Source of the DNA: a virus
Length of the DNA stretch: 29,597 nt
Reading direction: 5' to 3' (one strand)
IMG/VR virus record: IMGVR_UViG_3300027600_000006
Coordinates: 1-29,597 of that record
In this document: piece by piece, positions 1-8,101 of the stretch
Position numbering within the stretch: the first letter of the stretch is position 1
How the letters are laid out: each line of letters begins with the position of its first letter
Program-made: the position numbers and the translations under genes
Notes under the pieces: model-generated
Seen by the model: only the letters and a program-made list of their open reading frames with translations
Told to the model about the DNA's origin: nothing
The model's database searches: none

Positions 1-1282
1 AGCCTATTGCTCTAACCACGGCAACATAACTAGGATCGGCCGGTGTAACAGTGTTTCCGTTGATTGGATTAATAACTTCTGGGCCTGCCACGGGCGCAAC
101 GGCAGGTGAAACGGCAGGTGAAACGGCAGGTGGTTGAGTGCCTGCCGGAGGAGTGCCAAGTATTTGTTGATTCTGTTGAACCAGTTGCTGAATGCCTTGT
201 GGCTGCTTGCCAACTGCACCGGCACCACCACCCAACGCACCCATTGCAAAGCCAGTTACAAGCCCCATTCCTGCGGCTTCTGGAACGCCTTCAAATATAG
301 GGCGATCTGTGGCGTAGTTCATCCACACTTGTTCTTGAGCTGACTGAGGCAATTCTTGGAATGCGCCTTCAGATACTCCAGAACCAACAACGCGCTTGGC
401 AAAGTCAGCAACAGACTTAGCTGGGCCTAGTGAAGAGCCAGTTGCAAGCATGGTCTGTACGTCATCAAGGCCAAGTTTCTGAGCCAAACGACCACCAACT
501 ACACCAAAGAAAGCAGTGCCAGCACCACTTCCTAGAGAAGCTAAGGACTGTTCTGTTGTGAGTAACTTGTTTGCATTCTGTGCGCGGATGTTTTCAGCGG
601 CAGAACCAGCGCCTAAGATACCTTCACCAAGACCACCAGCAATTGCACCGCCTACTTTAGGAGCGGCTTTTAATATGCCTCTAGCTATACCTGCCCCACC
701 AATCATTTGAGGGAGAGACTCGCCAACAGCAGTAGCAATCGTGCTAGGGTTTTGTAAAACGGATTGAACTGTTCCGCCAAAGCCTTCAGCTTCTTTTACC
801 TTGCGATTGGCCGCTTGTTGGGCTTCTGAATAGTAGGTGTCTAGGATTGCACTAGCTTCTTTTGGTTTGTAACCATTTTGCTCAAGGAACTTACCCAAAG
901 CGCCTCGAGTTGGAATATCTGCCAAGCCAACAAATGACTCAGGCAAGCCAATAGCCCCTTTGAGGAAAGTAATGCCAGCATCAACGGCTGTACCTGAAAT
1001 TGTGCGCTCTGGAGATTCTTGGTTGCGCTTTTCCAATGCTGCCTTGTACGCTTGGGCATCCATCACATTAGGAGCCATTGGAGCGGCTGGTTCAGCTGGG
1101 GCTGCTTGAGCTACTGGTGCAGCGGCTGGAACTATAGATGGAAGACCAGCCTCTGGAACGTTTGGTTGAGCTTGCGTAGGAGCGCCAGCTGTATATTTGC
1201 CATAACGCGCCAGTAATTCTGTTTGCGTAATATTGTCAGGAACGCCTGTTACCGTTCTGCCATCTGGCATTAAGACATCCAT
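1..1282 (-). CDS. Large internal virion-like protein, N-terminal part (runs off left edge)
   Basis: The frame stays open from the ATG at 1282 to the window edge, showing 427 residues and no stop. The start follows the previous stop after 9 bases, with a G-rich ribosome binding site (GGGGCGGG). The N-terminus carries a motif I associate with very large phage proteins (MPDGRTVTGVPDNITQTEL, about residues 5-23). Next come a Pro/Ala-rich linker (about 34-72) and alternating helical and Gly/Ala-rich hydrophobic stretches (about 100-350). A short SPAV repeat region lies near residue 385. It follows three other Ala/Gly-rich proteins, so an internal (ejection) protein or large polyvalent protein is likely. 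This is inferred from context, because no enzymatic domain is visible in this part. Confidence 0.8.
   Translation of the reverse strand, partial: MDVLMPDGRTVTGVPDNITQTELLARYGKYTAGAPTQAQPNVPEAGLPSIVPAAAPVAQAAPAEPAAPMAPNVMDAQAYKAALEKRNQESPERTISGTAVDAGITFLKGAIGLPESFVGLADIPTRGALGKFLEQNGYKPKEASAILDTYYSEAQQAANRKVKEAEGFGGTVQSVLQNPSTIATAVGESLPQMIGGAGIARGILKAAPKVGGAIAGGLGEGILGAGSAAENIRAQNANKLLTTEQSLASLGSGAGTAFFGVVGGRLAQKLGLDDVQTMLATGSSLGPAKSVADFAKRVVGSGVSEGAFQELPQSAQEQVWMNYATDRPIFEGVPEAAGMGLVTGFAMGALGGGAGAVGKQPQGIQQLVQQNQQILGTPPAGTQPPAVSPAVSPAVAPVAGPEVINPINGNTVTPADPSYVAVVRAIG
99..132. repeat. 12-bp tandem repeat, about 2.8 copies
   Basis: The unit acggcaggtgaa occurs twice in perfect tandem (99-110, 111-122) and continues for 10 bases in a third copy. 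It lies inside the partial left-edge gene and encodes a repeated Ser-Pro-Ala-Val tetrapeptide in a Pro-rich linker. It probably arose by slippage. Confidence 0.85.
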
Positions 1283-1291
1283 GCCCGCCCC

Positions 1292-2980
1292 TTATTTTGG
1301 TAGATCTTCAAATTTTACAGGTTTGGGGCCGGAAGGTGCGCCACCTAAAAATTCTGGGACATTTCTTGCCCACCATCCGGGTTTCTTTGCCATTTCAATA
1401 ACTAAAGGTAACGGTGGTAATGGAGGTAATTCTGCCTTTGCTGTTTTAAAGTGGAACGCTCTTATTTCATACATGCGCTGTAAAGCTGCATTGAACTCCG
1501 GGGAACCGGGCTCTAAGCCGCCATTAATGCCAATACGCTCAGCCTCCCGTTTGTATTGAGGATCAGCATTTGTAGCGGCTTCTGCTTTAACAACCGCCTT
1601 ATCTTCTGCAGATGGTTTTGTTGCTTCAGCAATCCTAGCCATTTCGTTGTAATAGCCAAGCATACCTTTTTGATACGCTGCCGTATTGGCGTTTGCTGCT
1701 CTTTGGGTTGTTGCAGTTTCTTGAGTGCCGTATATATTGGCAGCCAAAGTTCCAAGGTCAGTTTTAACCTTAAAGGCATCAACAGTAAGTTTGTCAAACT
1801 CTCTTTTAGCTTTTTCTCTTTCGGCAACAGCGGCCTCAATGCCAGCTGCATCACCACGGCGTTTGGCGTCTTCCTCTTTGGCTATGCTCTTATGGAACTC
1901 AATAGCCGCAGTCTCTTGTTTGTCGCGGATGATGTCTTGTTCTTTTTGCAATACCGCTGAAGCTTCGGCAGCCACGGCACCTTGGTAACCAATACCACGG
2001 GCTGGATCGGCTTTAGCAAATGCACTAGCTTGAGCAATCAAACGATCAATACCACCACGCTCATACACTTCTTGCTCGCGCTTTTCTTTTGCAGTTTGAC
2101 GTTTTGTTGCTTCTGCATAAGGATCTTCTTTTACGCCAGCTAGCTTTTGGCTTTCTTTGATGCCCTCAAAAGCTTGGGCTCGGCTAAGAGTCTGTGGTGC
2201 AGTAGAAGTTATCTCTGGCGCTTTAGGAAGACTTGCAAGGATTGCTTCGTAAGAACCGGGTTTAGGTGCAGCTACTGGAGCTGCTCTTGGAACTGGTGTT
2301 TCATCAGTTGGCAAGTTAACCAAAGTAGTTCCAGCACTTTCAAGCATTGGGCGTCCTGTTCTTATACGAGCCTCTTGCTCCGCCCTAAGTAAACGAACAC
2401 GTTCCGCATCTGACTGATTTGGTTGATCAGAAATAAGTGCGTAATCTGGAACTTCTTCTTTAGGTAATTTATATGCAGTTTCTCCGCCAGATTGAAACGC
2501 AACAATACCGCCGCCCGCGTAACTACTCTCATTGAAGTGATTGACGGGCAAAGACATTAGCCCACCACCAGCAGCCATGACCGGTCTTGCAGGCGATGGT
2601 TGCTGCATAGGAGGAGCTTGAGTTGGGTTAAATCCTTGGGGTAATTGGGTAATGCCTTGATCGGGCTGTGCGGCCGCAGGGTTAACCATGTTTGGCGCGG
2701 CAGTTGGGTTAACTGTATAGGGGTTAGCCGTTGGGTTGATGCCTGTAGGAGCAGTCGTTAAAGCGCCAGCAACTTGGTCTTTGATAGTTCCCTTGGTTGT
2801 ATCAAGTGCCGCACTGCCTTCTTCTATTTGCTTGCGACGATTCATCTCAATCAAAGCGAGGAATGCCGGCACCTCTGGGTTTGAGCCATTGGCGTACTTG
2901 ATTAGGTCTTCATTCTTGACCGTGAACGGGTCTTGAAGACTGCTTTGAACTTGAATTAGGTTTTGTGGTTCGATGGCCAT
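1292..2980 (-). CDS. Probable internal virion protein (562 aa)
   Basis: The ATG at 2980 has a strong AGGAG site six bases upstream (AGGAGCCAAC-ATG). The N-terminal part (1-90) is mixed helical. It is followed by a Pro/Asn/Ala linker with a degenerate repeat (INPTANPYTVNPTAAPNMVNP, about 80-101). Glycine-rich hydrophobic patches come next (AGGGLMSL near 136 and AGGGIVAFQSGG near 155). A long, highly charged helical and coiled-coil segment follows (about 275-400), rich in Lys, Glu, Arg and Ala. The GGLMSL patch recurs in the 682-residue protein at 4252-6300. No catalytic motif is recognised. Position at the end of the virion operon and composition suggest a protein ejected with the DNA; the function is inferred. 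Confidence 0.8.
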   Translation of the reverse strand: MAIEPQNLIQVQSSLQDPFTVKNEDLIKYANGSNPEVPAFLALIEMNRRKQIEEGSAALDTTKGTIKDQVAGALTTAPTGINPTANPYTVNPTAAPNMVNPAAAQPDQGITQLPQGFNPTQAPPMQQPSPARPVMAAGGGLMSLPVNHFNESSYAGGGIVAFQSGGETAYKLPKEEVPDYALISDQPNQSDAERVRLLRAEQEARIRTGRPMLESAGTTLVNLPTDETPVPRAAPVAAPKPGSYEAILASLPKAPEITSTAPQTLSRAQAFEGIKESQKLAGVKEDPYAEATKRQTAKEKREQEVYERGGIDRLIAQASAFAKADPARGIGYQGAVAAEASAVLQKEQDIIRDKQETAAIEFHKSIAKEEDAKRRGDAAGIEAAVAEREKAKREFDKLTVDAFKVKTDLGTLAANIYGTQETATTQRAANANTAAYQKGMLGYYNEMARIAEATKPSAEDKAVVKAEAATNADPQYKREAERIGINGGLEPGSPEFNAALQRMYEIRAFHFKTAKAELPPLPPLPLVIEMAKKPGWWARNVPEFLGGAPSGPKPVKFEDLPK

Positions 2981-2988
2981 GTTGGCTC

Positions 2989-4242
2989 CTATTCGTTATA
3001 ACTTGTGTCTTCGGCCTCAAACCCGCCTGTATCAAATCTATTTTCATTTGGGGGGGTTTCATATGGGTTGTAACCAGTGCTTGGATCGTAGAGAGGCGAT
3101 TCAGTTGAGCCTGTTGGGATGAGCTCCCCATTAGCTCCCGGTGTATATCTTCCGCCTTGTGAATCAGTTATGTAAGTGCCATCTGGGGATAGCGTGTATC
3201 CAAATGGAACTTGATCTGGGCTAATTGAATTTCTATTTAGCAAAGTACTTGGGTTAATACCAGCAGCTTTCAGTACGTTGGTAATGGTGTCACCAGTCAT
3301 ACCAGAAGCTTTGAGGTTCTTAATAAGCTCCGCAGTGCCAGCAGCAGTACCAACAGCAGTTTGCAAGAAGCTTGGTTTAGCCATGTATTCGCTTGAAGTA
3401 GCCCCGCCAATACCTTTGATGAGGTTGGCTTGATTGGCCAATAAAGTGCCGGGATAGTTTCTTTGCTCAAGGTACTGGTTGTACAGAGCATTGAGGCCAG
3501 CTTGATTTTGAGCTTGCTGAGTATTTCCAGCAGCACCCAAAGCTGTAAGATTTTGCAATCCATACTGAGCCTGTTGGGCTCCTACGTTTCCTGCGGCTTG
3601 ATTTGCCGTCGCTGCTTGAGATAGGCCTTTGAGTCCTACATCTGTACCGTACTGAGCTTCTTGAATCCTGCGAGCTTGATCAGCATTAAATTGAGCTGCC
3701 GCCTTATCGTAGGCAGTGTTGTAGCCCTGACCGGTAATAGCAGCTAAGTTAGTTCCTAAATTGCGTTGAGTCTCAGTGTCCATCAAAGCCTGACGAGATC
3801 CGCCATATGCACCGGCTTGTGTAGCTTTAGCGTTATTTGCTAGCTGAGTGATCTGCGCTTGGCGACGGGCTTCTTCTAATTGTGGATTGAGCGCGTTCTG
3901 CAGATACGGGTTCATGTACTGCTGGGCGGCATTTGCATCAAATGCACTACCAACAGGGTTGTAACTTGTTCCAGCTGATTTGTTGCCAATATCTAAAAGA
4001 TTGGTACCGGCCGTAGTCATGGTGGACGGCAAAGTCAGGTTTGACAATCCTTGAAATGCTTTGTTTTGAAGCTCAGAGGTGCCAGCGGTTAACTGACCCG
4101 TGTACTGAGGAGCCGGGTTGTTAAGAAGCGCTTGACCCTTGTTCAGTACATCAGAGACGTAAGGTTGCGTAAAAGCGCTTGGCCCCGTTACCGTTGCTTT
4201 GGATGGGGTGTCTGTAAGCCCTGAAGATGATAGTAGTGCCAT
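2989..4242 (-). CDS. Probable internal virion protein, Ala/Gln-rich (417 aa)
   Basis: The start at 4242 is preceded by AAGGAAA. The N-terminus (about 20-55) has a QPYVSDVLNKGQALL motif and a YTGQLTAGTSELQNKAF motif. The middle (about 110-275) is a long helical region rich in Ala, Gln and Asn, with NPQLEEARRQAQI and GAYGGSRQALMD. This combination recurs, from memory, in virion-associated proteins of uncultured aquatic phages. The C-terminal 120 residues are Pro/Gly/Ser/Tyr-rich and probably unstructured. It lies between two other large low-complexity virion proteins, with 8-9 base spacers on each side. The biochemical role is unknown; an ejection or inner-core protein is the best guess. Confidence 0.8.
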   Translation of the reverse strand: MALLSSSGLTDTPSKATVTGPSAFTQPYVSDVLNKGQALLNNPAPQYTGQLTAGTSELQNKAFQGLSNLTLPSTMTTAGTNLLDIGNKSAGTSYNPVGSAFDANAAQQYMNPYLQNALNPQLEEARRQAQITQLANNAKATQAGAYGGSRQALMDTETQRNLGTNLAAITGQGYNTAYDKAAAQFNADQARRIQEAQYGTDVGLKGLSQAATANQAAGNVGAQQAQYGLQNLTALGAAGNTQQAQNQAGLNALYNQYLEQRNYPGTLLANQANLIKGIGGATSSEYMAKPSFLQTAVGTAAGTAELIKNLKASGMTGDTITNVLKAAGINPSTLLNRNSISPDQVPFGYTLSPDGTYITDSQGGRYTPGANGELIPTGSTESPLYDPSTGYNPYETPPNENRFDTGGFEAEDTSYNE

Positions 4243-4251
4243 GGTATTTCC

Positions 4252-6300
4252 TTACTTAGGAATAAATTTTTGGGGTTTAATTTGTTTGCCTTGCTTGGGA
4301 TTTCCCGTGCGGGCTCTGCGAACTTGGTCCATCATCTTGTATAAAACCTTAGCTCCAGCATCTGTCGAGCCGTTTCCAAGATGAGAGACTACATCAGCGG
4401 GAATTACAAACTCGCCATCAGCTAATCTGGCTGGTTGTTTGTTGCTGATTGAAGCTGGGATATGGTCTGACATTCCATCTCCGGGGCCTTTGAGTAACCG
4501 GCCTCCATCGGAGTAGCCACCTAAAGAAGATAGGCCTCCACCAGCCAAAGACATTAGACCGCCTTGTGCTGCAAACCGAGGGTCAAGCATTGCTTGTCCT
4601 TGGGCCGCACCATCAATAGGAGCCTCTACTGGGCGAGCATTCCAGTTAAGAACTTGTTGCCTGTAAGCGGCCGCTTGTGCAGCTGGGCTTGAACTGTCAC
4701 TAGCCAATGCACCCAAGCCTAAAGCTGCCCCGCCAACTAAAGCCGCATTTCCAAAGTTAAACCCACCACTTGTAGATGTTGGAACTTTTACGGATGCCAC
4801 AGGAGTTGAGGTTGGTGTGCTTGTCAATGATTTTGAAAGCTCTGCCAATGTAGGTTGTTGGGTCACAGGAATGATGTCAGCCAATGGATCTGTCTCCATA
4901 GCGGGCATAGACGATACTGAGTTTGGATCAATACCTATTGCATCCCAATAAGCTTTATCGCTAGCTGTAGTTTGAACGGGCGGAGTAGTAGGTGCTTCTG
5001 CAATTCCAGCAAGCGGATCAGTCTGTTGAGCGGGCATTCCAGACACGGAGTCTGGGTTAATGCCAATAGACGCTAAGAAGTCTTCTTGGCTTGTCTTGAG
5101 ATCAGGCGTAAATTCTGTATCAACTACAGGAACTTGATTGGGCTTTTCAGGAATTATGTTTGTTTGCTCAGGCGGTTCTTCTGGTTTAGTCTCCGGCCCC
5201 TTCATTAGCTCTTGCTGAAGCCCGGCTACGGCTTCATTGTCAGGAGCTAACCAAGCATTAGTCGTGGGATCGTAGAAAGCACCAGCTGGCTTGTTATCAA
5301 CCTCGGCTGAAGACATTAAACGATAGCCAAATGGGGGTCTGTAAGTTTTGGCTGCAGAACTCTCGGCATAGATTGGTGCGCCAGATACATCTACTCTATT
5401 GAGGGACGCAGCATCTATTGGGCCGGCAACTTGTACTCCCTGTGGAATAACTTGTTCGGCAAGCTCATTTGTTGAGCTTATGGATCCAGCAGCAGGATTA
5501 AATCCGCCGCCTACATCAATATTGTCAGGGCCTCTTGTGCCGCCAACTTCCGACATCTGTGCGGCTTTGTATTGGGATTTTGCTTCGTTAATACCCGCAT
5601 TAATTGCGGCGTTTACAAGAGCTTGAGTGGGATCTCCGCCCATCAGAGTGGCCGCAACAGTAGCGTTTACCGCCCTTTGAGCAGTTGGAGAGAGTTGGTC
5701 AAAGCCGGGGATTTGACTTGTTACAGCAGATGTTCCAGCTGAAATACCTGAGTTTGTAAGTGCTGTTAATGGGTCTTGGCCCATTACTACGCCTGCAGCT
5801 GTGCCACCAGCAATCTTGCCTGCTACGTTTCCAGCCACATCACCAGCCGTCCCCATGCCAGCGTCTTGAGCGGCCAGCATATTACTTTGCTGGGAGCCTA
5901 CGTCTGTTCCATATGTACTTGCGGCGCCGGCGCTATCTACACCAGCATTAACTTCTTCACCAACCGCCTGCCCTATTTTCTGTGCAACATAAGTTTTAGC
6001 AGCGGCTGTTGCGCCTTTCTCAAGAGCTTCATCAAGTTCAGCCCCATTTGCCACCTCAACCGCAGTATTGGCCGCCAAAACATAATAAGGATTACCAGAC
6101 GCAGCTGCAGCTATCTTTAACGATGTGCCTACTGGGTCTTCTTCAAAAGCATCATAGGTCTTCTGAACAGACTCAACTACAGGCGTAACAACTTCGTCAA
6201 TAACAGCTTGACCTGTATCTTCAACAAAATCGCCAACGTCAGAAACGGTATCGCTTACGCTACTACCTAAGTCACTGACTGCATCTGCTACTGCACCCAT
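4252..6300 (-). CDS. Large Gly/Ala-rich virion protein with conserved C-terminal region (682 aa)
   Basis: The start at 6300 has AGGACA just upstream and lies one base after the previous stop. Residues 1-110 are Val/Asp/Ala-rich and helical. Residues 110-260 are Gly/Ala-rich and could associate with membranes. An internal duplication lies at about 405-475, with copies around IGINPDSVSGMP and IGIDPNSVSSMP. The C-terminal third holds GGLMSLAGGGL, then a conserved-looking block (ARLADGEFVIPADVVSHLGN, then VRRARTGNPKQGKQI) close to the end. I recognise that C-terminal block as common in phage virion-cluster proteins of unknown role. No tape-measure-like hydrophobic repeat pattern is evident. Inferred internal virion protein; other roles are not excluded. 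Confidence 0.8.
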   Translation of the reverse strand: MGAVADAVSDLGSSVSDTVSDVGDFVEDTGQAVIDEVVTPVVESVQKTYDAFEEDPVGTSLKIAAAASGNPYYVLAANTAVEVANGAELDEALEKGATAAAKTYVAQKIGQAVGEEVNAGVDSAGAASTYGTDVGSQQSNMLAAQDAGMGTAGDVAGNVAGKIAGGTAAGVVMGQDPLTALTNSGISAGTSAVTSQIPGFDQLSPTAQRAVNATVAATLMGGDPTQALVNAAINAGINEAKSQYKAAQMSEVGGTRGPDNIDVGGGFNPAAGSISSTNELAEQVIPQGVQVAGPIDAASLNRVDVSGAPIYAESSAAKTYRPPFGYRLMSSAEVDNKPAGAFYDPTTNAWLAPDNEAVAGLQQELMKGPETKPEEPPEQTNIIPEKPNQVPVVDTEFTPDLKTSQEDFLASIGINPDSVSGMPAQQTDPLAGIAEAPTTPPVQTTASDKAYWDAIGIDPNSVSSMPAMETDPLADIIPVTQQPTLAELSKSLTSTPTSTPVASVKVPTSTSGGFNFGNAALVGGAALGLGALASDSSSPAAQAAAYRQQVLNWNARPVEAPIDGAAQGQAMLDPRFAAQGGLMSLAGGGLSSLGGYSDGGRLLKGPGDGMSDHIPASISNKQPARLADGEFVIPADVVSHLGNGSTDAGAKVLYKMMDQVRRARTGNPKQGKQIKPQKFIPK
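4880..5080 (-). repeat. Internal protein-level duplication (two copies of about 30 residues)
   Basis: Two segments of the 682-residue protein share the pattern IGI(N/D)P(D/N)SVS(G/S)MPA...TDPLA. They are separated by a Pro/Thr linker. The DNA copies (near 4880-4950 and 5010-5080) are diverged, so the duplication is not recent. Confidence 0.75.
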
Positions 6301-6301
6301 A

Positions 6302-6733
6302 TCATTGTCCTAAATTCAAAACAATCCGCCTGCCGCCGGATTTGAGCTTGTACTCTTTGAACCCCATGCCGGGCATTGGAGGCTTCTTAGAGATGGCGTG
6401 GAATAAAGTACTTATTGCCGGATCATCAAACTCTGTGACCAGCATGTTCATGCCAATCTTCTTGGCATAGACCACATACTGTTTACTGTTCTCTACAAAG
6501 TTACGGGCTTTGTCAGCGTTCAGAGCTTTAAAAAATGCTTGTCCGTTTTTCCCTTTGTGCAGGATAAACACGGTGTTACCAATTTGTTTTACGTCTGTAT
6601 TTGGCTGAGTTACTTCAGTAAGGATTGCGGGCATAGCCATTCTGTCTGGAACGGAGGAATGCGTGTTCTTAATTGCGATGGCAGCAATTTGTGCAAAATC
6701 TAATTTTTTCTCCTTGCTGTCCACCATTGCCAT
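6302..6733 (-). CDS. Conserved phage protein of possible GNAT-like fold (143 aa)
   Basis: I start at the ATG at 6733, the MAMVDSKEKK start, because GGAG lies seven bases upstream, inside the end of the ketosynthase gene. A longer frame upstream lacks a site. The protein has an N-terminal helix (DFAQIAAIAIKN), a beta hairpin (GNTVFILHKG then GQAFFKALNAD), a helix (FVENSKQYVVYAKKIG) and a strand-helix-strand end (MLVTEFDDPAIS, then a KKPPMPGMGFKEY loop). That order is reminiscent of an acetyltransferase (GNAT) fold, but the canonical Q/RxxGxG/A acetyl-CoA loop is not obvious. Proteins of this look are common in phage virion clusters. Placement directly behind ACP and ketosynthase genes makes an acyl-transfer role worth testing. 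Function unknown. Confidence 0.85.
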   Translation of the reverse strand: MAMVDSKEKKLDFAQIAAIAIKNTHSSVPDRMAMPAILTEVTQPNTDVKQIGNTVFILHKGKNGQAFFKALNADKARNFVENSKQYVVYAKKIGMNMLVTEFDDPAISTLFHAISKKPPMPGMGFKEYKLKSGGRRIVLNLGQ

Positions 6734-6734
6734 A

Positions 6735-7823
6735 CTAGATCTCCAGAATTGCTGCCGAATACACATTACCCATGCCAGCGGCCAAGCTGAGAATCAACCC
6801 GCCGGGGTTAGACTCATCATAGGAAAGAAACTGGTTGTCATGTGTTGTGCGGTTTTCTATCTTTGGCACAACGCCACGTTTTAAATCGTCAATTAGCAAA
6901 CATGTCTCGAGCAAGCCACTGGCGCCCATAGTGTGGCCGATTTTAGCCTTGTATGACGTTGCAATGTAATCCCCTAAACAGTAATTTAAAGCGGCCTTCT
7001 CAGCTGCATTATTGGAACTTGTTCCAGTGCCATGGGTTTTGACTACTTTGATCTGCTCGGCGGTAGCGCCAGAAACATGCAAAGCACCCTCAATAGAGCG
7101 CACAAACCCCTGCCCATCCTCTCGCTGGCCGATAGCATTTGAGTGATCCTCGCTAGCTGTGTATGCGCCTTTGAGGGTGGCCAGTGGGTTGTCCGAGTCA
7201 GCCTCAAACACCGCTAGTACAGCGCCTTGGCCAACTCTAAAGCCGTAGTTAGTGTCATCAAAAGCTGATGGCAATACGCCGCGTTCCTCATCTTTTTGAG
7301 ACAAGGACGCTCTGGCCTCGCCAAAGAACTCAAGCACCGCGTTTGATACAGCGTCTTCTACCGATAGGACAATGACCCGAGCAAACCCATAATGGTTGAT
7401 CAGGGTCTGTACATCCATCAGTGCTTTAAGACTGGAGGCGCAGGCCGTGGCATCGGTAACAACATGATCCGTAGCACCCAGAGCTTGGGCTGTTCTTCCA
7501 GCGTAGACCTGAGTAAGGGAAAAGGGGAGGAACTTGTATTCATAGGACAACCTCGTAGGCTTCTTAGAGCGTGGGTTAATTCCGGCAAAGTGGGCGTTAC
7601 CTGAAGCAAGAATAAATGCAGTCTTGCCAACGCGGTTCTCTCGTAGGGATTTGACCAGATTAGGGTCTAGAACCTTCTCGGCCAAGCGGTGAGGAGGGTA
7701 GAACATCCCAGTACTCACGCGGGCGTATGTCTCTGGAAACCAGTGAACGCTCTGAGGAAACGGCCCTTCCATCAGCTCAACCGTAGTTGAGTAGGCCGTC
7801 CGGTAGTGGGTCAGATGGATCAT
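6735..7823 (-). CDS. Beta-ketoacyl-ACP synthase (FabF/FabB-like, divergent)
   Basis: This is a thiolase-fold condensing enzyme that would elongate an acyl chain with malonyl-ACP. The ATG at 7823 overlaps the ACP stop (ATGA); an ORF start seven codons earlier lacks this coupling. Residues seen in the 362-residue product: nucleophile Cys128 in DATACASSLKAL, His264 in KTHGTGTSSNNAAEKAAL, and Lys292 with His297 in KAKIGHTMGASGLLE. The condensing Cys-His-His triad and the structural Lys are therefore intact. It is shorter than bacterial FabF (about 410). The N-terminal VVVTGxG signature is absent, and the C-terminal GFGGxN loop reads AAGMGNV, so the substrate pocket or gating may differ. It sits immediately after the cognate-looking ACP and before a possible acyltransferase. 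The substrate (fatty acid, polyketide-like or host lipid) cannot be told from sequence. Confidence 0.93.
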   Translation of the reverse strand: MIHLTHYRTAYSTTVELMEGPFPQSVHWFPETYARVSTGMFYPPHRLAEKVLDPNLVKSLRENRVGKTAFILASGNAHFAGINPRSKKPTRLSYEYKFLPFSLTQVYAGRTAQALGATDHVVTDATACASSLKALMDVQTLINHYGFARVIVLSVEDAVSNAVLEFFGEARASLSQKDEERGVLPSAFDDTNYGFRVGQGAVLAVFEADSDNPLATLKGAYTASEDHSNAIGQREDGQGFVRSIEGALHVSGATAEQIKVVKTHGTGTSSNNAAEKAALNYCLGDYIATSYKAKIGHTMGASGLLETCLLIDDLKRGVVPKIENRTTHDNQFLSYDESNPGGLILSLAAGMGNVYSAAILEI

Positions 7824-8101
7824 TTGATCTGCTCCAAAGCCCATTCCATAGACTCAGGATCGCGCGTCTTATGCAGCTGGATAAAGTCATACAGCTCATC
7901 TACAGTCTCAGGCTGGAACTCTTTAGATATCTCGTCGTCTATGTCATAGATCATGCCCATGAACATACCGATCATCAGCATGTCTAGGGAGTCAAAGCAA
8001 GTTTCCTCAAACCTTTCGTCCATCCGCTCAATAGGGACGAACTCATGGTGAGCTGGGCGAGCAACTCGGGCAACTTTGTTTAATAGCTCTATGAAATTCA
8101 T
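7820..8101 (-). CDS. Acyl carrier protein
   Basis: This 93-residue acidic helical protein has the phosphopantetheine attachment motif at residues 36-40 (FDSLD, Ser38). It is followed by the helix II/III pattern MLMIGMFMGMIYDIDDEIS and the family's TV-x-x-L segment (TVDELYDFIQ, 66-75). Size and Ser position match bacterial ACPs (Ser36 in E. coli AcpP). Activity would need a host phosphopantetheinyl transferase, since none is seen here. The ATG overlaps the stop of the preceding small fibre gene by ATGA, with GGAAGG upstream. Its stop overlaps the ketosynthase start in the same way. This ties expression to the virion operon and strongly suggests it carries the chain for the adjacent ketosynthase. 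Confidence 0.92.
   Translation of the reverse strand: MNFIELLNKVARVARPAHHEFVPIERMDERFEETCFDSLDMLMIGMFMGMIYDIDDEISKEFQPETVDELYDFIQLHKTRDPESMEWALEQIK

Noticed and set aside
841-1059. 72-residue minus-strand frame
   Set aside because: It lies inside the open partial gene at 1-1282, which continues without stop and has sensible domain order.
1513-1857. 114-residue alternative minus-strand frame
   Set aside because: It lies inside the well-supported 562-residue gene in another frame, with no site and unbalanced Leu/Lys composition.
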